From Lathyrus oleraceus (lineage: Eukaryota > Streptophyta > Magnoliopsida > Fabales > Fabaceae), in the NCBI RefSeq assembly GCF_024323335.1, contig NC_066583.1, forward strand, positions 358,242,377 through 358,306,376: DNA of 64,000 bases, in the 5' to 3' direction. Positions 56,872 to 64,000 of this stretch are shown one piece after another. Positions within the stretch are counted from its first letter, which is position 1, and each line of letters opens with the position of its first letter. Under the pieces are notes generated by a model that saw only the letters and a program-made list of their open reading frames with translations, was not told the origin of the DNA and searched no databases. Made by a program: the position numbers and the translations under genes.

Positions 56872-57837
56872 ACCATTTCTTTATTTGACTCAAATCAAAG
56901 AGTTGTTTTTACACCCTTTTTTTGTGTCCTAATCTTTTAAAAACTGAGTATTTTTGTCAATCACTCAAAATTTCTCTCTCAATTTAACTCTGAAAAAAAA
57001 AATCTTTAGTGTTGATATCTTGATTGTGAACAAGTGTTGTGTGACATTTTTTTGAAAACTTCATATTTAACCTCTAGCAAAAAACACCATTCTTGAGTGT
57101 TTCTCAACTCTAAGAGAGAGTATGACATAGCCTATGCAGATTGAGCTCAGTCCAAGTTTTTTTTAAAATAAAAAAGACTTAGACTTCTTTATAAATTTAT
57201 TTAGTTAAAAAGACTACGATGCATGCCATAAAAAAATATTTTAAGCCTATCATTCATACCTATTTAAGTAAATAAGAATAATTATTATATTATATTTTAT
57301 AATTTGAATTAAAATACAAAAATAAAGTTTAATAATCTTGAACAACTTATGAAAATAAGCTTTAAAAAAATTATGAAGTTCTTTTCATAAATTCTCTCAA
57401 ATAAATAGTCTCTCAAAATTTATGCAATTAGGTAAGATCATATAAGTCATTGTAAACAAATATTTGGTCTCATTTGTCTTTTAATTTTTTAATCTATTTA
57501 AATATTAGTTGAATTTCTTATTTATATATGTTCAAATAAAATAGACTTTTAAGTAGGTTAATAGATCAACCAGTCATTCAAAAAGATAAAATTCATATTA
57601 AAAATAAATCTGATAGGTTATAGATCATACTTAACCTTTGAATTTTTTAATAATCCTAGTACGATTCATCATATTTCTACCTCTAATTCAAGTCTGCAAT
57701 ACTCCAAATACGAGCCATAGGGCGCCATGTGGCTAAAGTATGAAATTCCAATGTATATAAATATTTTATTTTTATTTTTTTATTATAAGAATAATTAATA
57801 TAATTTGTAAGTAAATAAGTTGCTTAATTAAAAATAA
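56872..57837. other. AT-rich spacer
   Basis: No ORF, RNA gene or bounded repeat recognised. Confidence 0.4.
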
Positions 57838-58050
57838 TTATTTCATCCGTTTTTAAATGAAATATTTAACGTTTTTTCACACAGATTAAAAAATATAATA
57901 ATATTATTATAAAATATTATATTTTTATTATAATTTTATAAATATATTAAAATTAATATATATAATAATAATTAAAAGATATAATTGAAAAAATAATAAT
58001 TATTTCTATATTAAAACAATTAAAATGACATTTAATTTAAAACAGATTTG
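57838..58050. mobile_element. Degenerate Stowaway-like MITE
   Basis: TTTCATCCGTTTTTAAATGA with TTTTTTCACACAGATTAA at the left matches the internal layout of legume Stowaway MITEs. The right end TTTAATTTAAAACAG is a decayed complement of the left. The centre is AT-only. Ends are approximate. Confidence 0.4.
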
Positions 58051-58331
58051 ATTTCTAAAATGATGTTGTATTTTTTATGGATAATAGTGAGTTTATGGCC
58101 AACTCTTCAAAGTCAAATATTCAAACTCAAATTAGGAAGTTTTCTAAAGAATTAGTTGGTGGGATTTGAAAGTGAGCAGATTGATCAAATTATTTTATCT
58201 AAGAGGGTTGCATTAAATGTGTTGGATTGTCTTATGGTGATAGGGATGCTAGACTCATAAATACTCAAACGGTAGTATTTGGACAAGTGTGCAATTTGTA
58301 TTGATACAATATTGCTAATTCACTACTTTAC

Positions 58332-58332
<1 letters not shown>

Positions 58333-58420
<88 letters not shown>
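58333..58420. repeat. (ATT)n microsatellite
   Basis: About 29 trinucleotide units with one interruption (ATTACTATT). Confidence 0.97.
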
Positions 58421-58421
<1 letters not shown>

Positions 58422-58695
58422 AAAAACTTAATAATCCTTTTAAATAATAATGCTAATATTATTATTGATATAATAAATCACCGTTGGATTTTGTTAGCCA
58501 TTTTTAATGATAAATCACTCTAATTCAGTTTGCAAAGTTTAAATTAAACTTAGCACATCACCTCGCCCATTCCATGAGATTTTGATGTTTAAACTTAGCA
58601 CATTACCTCACTCAACTAATGATAAAAAAGTTTTGTTGTTTGATAGACACGTTTTGGGGAAGACGAATAAAGATTTTATATTTAAAATATGCATG

Positions 58696-58985
58696 TAGGG
58701 GTGTTCATGGGTGTGGATCGCCCCACGAATTCGTCGATCCAATCCAACCCATAAATTATCTGATCTCATTTATTTATTGGTATACTCAACCCAATCTATA
58801 ACAACTCTTATAATTTTAGTTCAGGTATCGAATTTGAGTTTTGCAACCCGTTGACTCAATCCATTGACGTGACTTTAGTAATTTCTTATTATTTTTATTA
58901 TTATTTTAAATAAAAATATAAAATTAATATCTCACAATAATAGATTAGTTCAAACCCGGTCCAATCCAACCCGCGTACACCCCTA
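58696..58985. mobile_element. Non-autonomous hAT MITE, 290 bp
   Basis: Ends TAGGGGTGTTCATGGGTG and CGCGTACACCCCTA, with an 8-bp target duplication TATGCATG (58688-58695) / TATGTATG (58986-58993), one mismatch. The terminal TAGGGGTGT matches the larger hAT element at 53731. Confidence 0.85.
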
Positions 58986-61396
58986 TATGTATGTATTGAT
59001 TTTAATGATAAAATAGATGTTATTTATTAAAATAATCTTATTAATAATAGGTCCTGGAGTAGTTATATGATTTAAGTACAATAAATAAGGGTAAATGAGT
59101 GAAAATAAATATTAAATACCACATTGATATTCTAAAGAGGGAAATAATTTGAGATAAATAAAAATGAGAAAGGTGACACATATTGTGAGACAAAGAGAAT
59201 AATATTTTAGAAACCGAATCGATCATCAAATTGGTGAAAGTACTGAGTCACAGGTTCATTGATCGAATTACTGAGTTATTATCGAATCACATTGATAAAT
59301 TTGATAACTAAGTTGAATAAATTGATCTTTGTAACAAAATTATATAGTTCTTAACCTGATTGAATCTGATGCCTCGATCTCTAAAAAAATCACAACACCT
59401 ACAAAATTTTAAAATTAAAAAATATCATAATTTCACATTTTTATTATTCAAATCAAATTTTAAACATATTCATCACACATAACAAAATACAAATTTAAAT
59501 AATTTTTGAACAAAGTTTAATCGTAAAATAAACTAAATAACAAAATAATAAAAGTGTCTAATAAATTTAATTCTCATAAGAGAAAATTGTTTCAAATAAA
59601 TTTTGAATAAAGTCTAATTATATTTTAATATATATATTTTAAATTATCAAAAAATAACGTCGTTTTATTTTTAGAAAAGTAGGTATTTAACTCGCCAAAT
59701 TTTAAAATCACTAATTCGTCAACTTTTATCAGTTTTGATCGTTGATCGATTCTCATTAATTCAATCATTTTTATAAATCAAATTAAAATTTTAGATTCTC
59801 ACCAACACCCGCTCGACTTAACCCATTTATAAATTTTGATAGGACGAATTTTAATGGGACTCGTATGCAGCCTTAATTTAATTTGAATCTTTAATTCTTT
59901 TATATTAAAAAAATCCCTAAACTTTATGTAAGCCACGTTGCATTATGAACATAATTGGGTCCCTTTTTGGATGGGGAAGCACAAAATATCAAAGGCTTTG
60001 AAAATATATGCATAAGTGACCGATGTATGCATAACATCCGTCAAAAAGATGTGAATGTATGAAAGCATTTGAAAACGACCCTCTATATAGAAAGATCAGA
60101 GTAGTTTATCAAACTCCCTTAAATTTGGACCCATAAGTTGGAGGTTGGAACAAGAGAAATTAAATTAAGTGCCTAAAAGCACACGTCAACCATAAAGATT
60201 CAATACTTTTGTTTTGTTTGTATTTCTTTCATTTTTGAATTATCTTTTTTTCAAAAGATAAATATAAAGATAAAATTTCACACTTTCAAACAATCACTAT
60301 TATTTATTCACCTATATCAAACTATGAATTTTAAATTAATAATATGATTAAATGATAAATTTATATTAGCTGACAGCATAACATTATTTTACATCGTCAG
60401 AATTATAAATTCTAATTTAAAATTCCAAAAATATTAAATTATAAATAATAATATTTATAATTATTTTATTAATATGAGATTTATTAAATTTAAATTTACA
60501 CTATTAAGATAATTTATAATTTTAAAATAAATTAAAATATTTTTTAAGTTTAATTATAACTTTGATTTCTCTCTGATGTCAGTCGAGTGCAGGTGCAACC
60601 TATACTATAACACTGAATCCAAGTTTTGAAGGATCTACTTTTTTTAAAAAAAATATATTTTATACCTATTTTTTTAACAAGATGTAAAATCATAGTTTGT
60701 TTTTAAAATCTATTTTACATCTGTTTTTTAAAATGAGGTGTAAAATCATAATTTATTTTTAAAATCTATTCATTTTTATCGATTTTAAAAAAAATGGTAT
60801 AAATGAATATTTTTAGACCTATTTTTTAAATTATAACAGGGTCCACAAATTGATTGGGTTCCTCTATTTTTTTTTATCCCCATATTTTAAAAACTATAAT
60901 TTGATCATTTTTAAGTTTTTGTGTTGAATTTTAATCTCCAAAAAGAGACAAAAATCCAACTCAAAACTTAAAAAAGAACCAAAATTACGATTTTTAAAAA
61001 GGGAGATCAAATCTCAAAAAAAGACAAAATAAAGGAATCAAATTTGGAATTAAGTCAATTTTTATATGGTATTACAAGCTTCATATATCAAGGATTTATT
61101 TTGCTTTCATTTAAAAGCTTATTATTATTATTGCAGTTTATTTTGTATTTTCTATCTTAATTACGATCCCTTTAAAATTCAGAAACACTATTTATTCTAA
61201 GGAGTGTTCATCTTGTGATCATTTTTTAGCAAGTAATATTTAGTCCGATGACACAGTTCATTCAATTTTTATTCCATTAAAAAAAGAAAAAAAATTGGAA
61301 CCTCGCTTGCGTGTATTTTAGCTATTATTTATTAAAAATTTGTTTCTTTTCTTAAGAAGACATTATTGTAACTATCAACCAATATAATTGAAAATA
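58986..61396. other. AT-rich intergenic DNA
   Basis: No gene recognised. A 56-bp-period partial duplication (TGTAAAATCAT at 60683 and 60739) is visible. The block at about 60846-61055 has imperfectly complementary ends (GGTTCCTCTATTTT versus AAAATAAAGGAATC), a possible old MITE. Confidence 0.4.
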
Positions 61397-62268
61397 GATT
61401 TATTACGATTTCCACCTTTAATATTGTGGGCACTAGCTTTAAGAATGCTTGGATATTTGACTATAGTGTCACCCATAACATGACATTTGATTCTCAGTAT
61501 TTTTTGAAGAATATTTATCCTTATGAGATTTATTCCGATTTCCACCTTTAATATTGTGGGCACTAGCTTTAAGAATGCTTGGATATTTGACTATAGTGTC
61601 ACCCATAACATGACATTTGATTCTCAGTATTTTTTGAAGAATATTTATCCTTATGACATTTCATATATTATTGTTGCAGATGGTTCTCATACTCGGGTTG
61701 ATGATTGTGGAGACATTGATCTTTAATCCTTAAATTGAAAGTTGTGTTTTATGCTTTTGATATATTGTACAAGTTTATCTTTATTCGTAAGTTTACAAAT
61801 GATAAAAATGTGCAATTATATATTTTTATTCTCGTTGTACTTTTTAAGATCTTTCAATAGGGAAGACGATTGAATTTGCAAAGAAACATTGAAGGTTATA
61901 TTATATATCTAATGCACAAACTAATTATAAGGTGTTGTCTAATGCATTTTAATCTCAATTAGAGTCTTCTTGTGGCTCCCAAATATGGCTTCAACATAAG
62001 CATATTGGTCACCCTCATTTTTCATTAAAGAAGTGTATGTTTTCATCCCTATTTTCAAAAAAAATTGTTGAGTATTTTAAATGTGATATTTATCAGATTT
62101 TTAAACTTAACTAGACTATTTTCCTTCGAGTCTTACTAAAAGTGTTGAAGCATTTTATCTTTTTTGTTCATGTGTTTGGGCACCTACCTTTCTTTCTAAC
62201 ATTTACGGTACATAATGGTTTGTTTCTTTTATTGACGATTGTTCTCGTTTAACTTATGTGGTTCTATA
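61397..62268 (+). pseudogene. Decayed Ty1/copia protease-integrase remnant with a 130-bp tandem duplication
   Basis: 61397-61526 is repeated head to tail at 61527-61656. The duplicated part encodes WIFDYSVTHNMTFDSQYF, a degenerate copia protease site (normally W-I-x-D-S-G-A-x-x-H-M-T). Downstream, in changing frames, are GKTIEFAKKH, HIGHPHFSLKKCMFSSLFS (GAG-pre-integrase) and WFVSFIDDCSRLTYVVLY (integrase core). The element is badly mutated and cut at 62268, where LTR-like DNA begins. Confidence 0.75.
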
Positions 62269-63779
62269 TGTTGTACATATACACTTCATTTTGATGATGC
62301 CAAAATGAATTAAAGACAATTCATAAACATCACCAATAAAAGAAAAAATTGTGTAACAAATAAAAAATCAAGAAGGTTTCTTGTGATCTGTGATAAGATA
62401 ATCAAAAGCTAAAGAACTTCACCAAGAAACAAAGCAAATTGATCTAAGCTCGCAATTGATTCTTGCTCTGTCTATTTCTTTATATTTTATAGGATCATAT
62501 GTAATATTAAGTGCAAATATCTCAATGTGCTAAGATAAATTCACACTCACGCACATGTAGATCTATGTGTTTCCAAATATGAACCTGATGAACCTGATGT
62601 TGACAACCTTTTTAATATTTTGATGGCGACAACACCGATGATTGTTAAAGTCGATGGCAATAACCTTCCAAATCTCTGATGACAATGACCAAACTTGAAG
62701 ACATTATAAGCCTCACAAAGTAAGAGACTAAATATTCATTTGAAGTACTTGTATGATTGATGTATTTGGAAAATAATCTTGAAAACCTCAAAGTTGTGAA
62801 AGAGAGGAAGTGTGAAAGTTCACTTGGTCGTGTCTGTCTGAGTGACCAGAGTTTTGTTAAAGTATGAGGGTAACTCCTAAGATACTAAAGCAATACACCC
62901 CATCCCCCCCCCCCCCCACACACATACACACAATTAAAATATCTTTTGGACCTATTTTTCAAATATCAAAACTTCCAAAAATGTTTTCAAGTCCGAGCCA
63001 ATTGATTAGGAAGTTGTCAATCTTCTTTTGAAACATTTTTTGAACTACCCAACCGATCGAACCTGAAGCACATCATCTAGAAGAGGGAAAATCAATTATA
63101 TAATTGATTATTATAGTGCCTTAATGACTGTCAACAACTCTCTATCCAAACTTTCCAAAATGGGCCAAGATATTCGATTATTTAGGTCATCCAACATATT
63201 GGACCTTAAGCCAAACGATTGAGCCATTAAAATCTCTCATGAATAATTTCCTTTTTTAGGTTTCTCATCTCCTATATCAAAGATACGTCTTTCCTCCTCA
63301 TTACAAACCATAATTATGAATTTCTTTATTTTTTGGAATTTATCTCTCTCTCTCTAAAATATTTTTTCTTTTCATCTAAGTTGCATTAACGCCTTTGAGT
63401 GAAAAAATACTTGTGAGGAAGAAATTGTATTGGTGTCGTGATGTTGTTATTACTCTCAAGAGTGTGATGCTCTTGAGAAATTGTGGTTGGTTCTTGAGAT
63501 TAAACATTCTTAAATCTACATTTGGTTATAGAACTTAGCCGAGAAAAGATTTGTTTGGTTATTGAGATTAGCATGAAAAAGCCTGTAATTGGTCTGTTAG
63601 ATCAACCTGGGTAAAAAAGTTATTTTTGGCCGGGGATAAACCATTGTAAAATCTCAATATCCGCTTGTACTGAAGGTTTGTGAGCATAACTTGTAAAAAC
63701 TCAAATAGTAAAAATCTCAAGAATATCTCTTGGGGACAGGAGTAGGCCAACGTTAAACTGAACATGGACAAATCACTTA
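62269..63779. repeat. LTR-like sequence
   Basis: Begins TGTTGTACATATACACTTC exactly where copia integrase reading is lost, followed by CATTTTGATGATGCCAAAATG, a phrase typical of copia (Maximus/SIRE-like) LTR starts. GGGGACAGGAGTAGGCC near 63733 is typical of the 3' part of such LTRs. No target duplication was confirmed. It includes a C14 run at 62904-62917. Confidence 0.45.
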
Positions 63780-63939
63780 TGTTATATGTTTAAAATGAAT
63801 AATATATTTCAAGTATGTTAAAATTATAAGCATTATTCTCTTTATATAAGACTATTCTAATCTAATGGACTCAACTAATGGACTAAAAGCCCGAATATAA
63901 ATTATTATTAACATCAGTAAGATTAACTTATTTACAACA
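63780..63939 (-). repeat. Short copia LTR, minus strand
   Basis: On the minus strand it runs TGTTGTAAATAAG ... CATATAACA (160 bp), with a TATATAAAG box inside. It directly follows a minus-strand purine tract TTGAGGGGCAG (63940-63950). The left boundary is tentative. Confidence 0.5.
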
Positions 63940-63950
63940 CTGCCCCTCAA

Positions 63951-64000
63951 GCTGGTCAATAAATATCTATCATTCCCAACTTGGAAACAATATTTTCAAA
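63951..64000 (-). pseudogene. C-terminal end of a copia RNase H, minus strand
   Basis: The minus strand encodes SKLGMIDIY followed by a stop, the usual C-terminal end of copia RNase H (K-L-G-x-x-D-I-Y), right before the polypurine tract and LTR. The rest of the element lies beyond the window. Confidence 0.6.

Overview
The window is repeat-dense DNA from a plant nuclear genome. No intact host gene was recognised. The content is nested LTR retrotransposons, non-autonomous DNA transposons, a hAT-type transposase-like pseudogene and microsatellites. Two giant Ogre-type (Ty3/gypsy, Tat clade) elements have an extra ORF upstream of gag, a second archaeal-type RNase H, a spliceable intron between protease and reverse transcriptase, and a TGGCGACTCTGCTGGGGA primer binding site. 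This points to a legume, probably tribe Fabeae (pea, vetch, lentil, faba relatives). The organism is an inference.

Layout. 1-4469: 3' half of a decayed Tekay-like chromovirus with its 3' LTR. 4946-5303: AT/CT microsatellites. 5690-8036 (minus): hAT-type transposase-like pseudogene. 8040-47937: a truncated Ty1/copia element split into three pieces by two later insertions. The first is a complete Ogre element (outer Ogre, 9345-41247, target duplication GGTTT). The second is a minus-strand 4982-bp solo LTR of an Ogre-related element (41585-46566, target duplication ATTGG). The outer Ogre carries a second complete Ogre (inner Ogre, 17440-32867, target duplication CCAGC) near the 3' end of its gag-pro ORF. 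47958-51105: Athila-like gag/protease remnant split by an LTR (48458-50789) that itself carries a minus-strand LTR (49081-50054). 52184-53471: probable further LTR with a Stowaway MITE inside. 53731-54417 and 58696-58985: two non-autonomous hAT elements with 8-bp target duplications. 55-64 kb: AT-rich DNA, a palindromic-motif cluster, a copia remnant with a 130-bp tandem duplication, LTR-like DNA, and the end of a minus-strand copia element.

How the parts work together. Each Ogre reads LTR - PBS - leader - ORF1 - gag-pro - intron - RT/RNase H/aRNase H/integrase - long 3' UTR - PPT - LTR. In both, a GT-AG intron starts inside the gag-pro stop codon and rejoins the pol ORF in frame. The inner Ogre has all ORFs open and nearly identical LTRs, so it is young and possibly autonomous. 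The outer Ogre is also young but has gag-pro severed by the inner element and a substitution in the RT catalytic box.

The most interesting signals are in Ogre non-coding RNA. (i) Four consecutive hairpins directly after pol have stems that covary between the two families. (ii) The 3' UTRs carry repeated motifs resembling the 3' end of the primer tRNA, that is, complementary to the element's own PBS. (iii) A second copy of the first ten PBS bases sits about 70 nt upstream of the PBS, inside U5. (iv) A 14-nt motif is conserved between ORF1 and gag. (v) Each LTR family has its own cluster of short palindromes. All comparisons were made by eye; no alignment, folding or database search was run.
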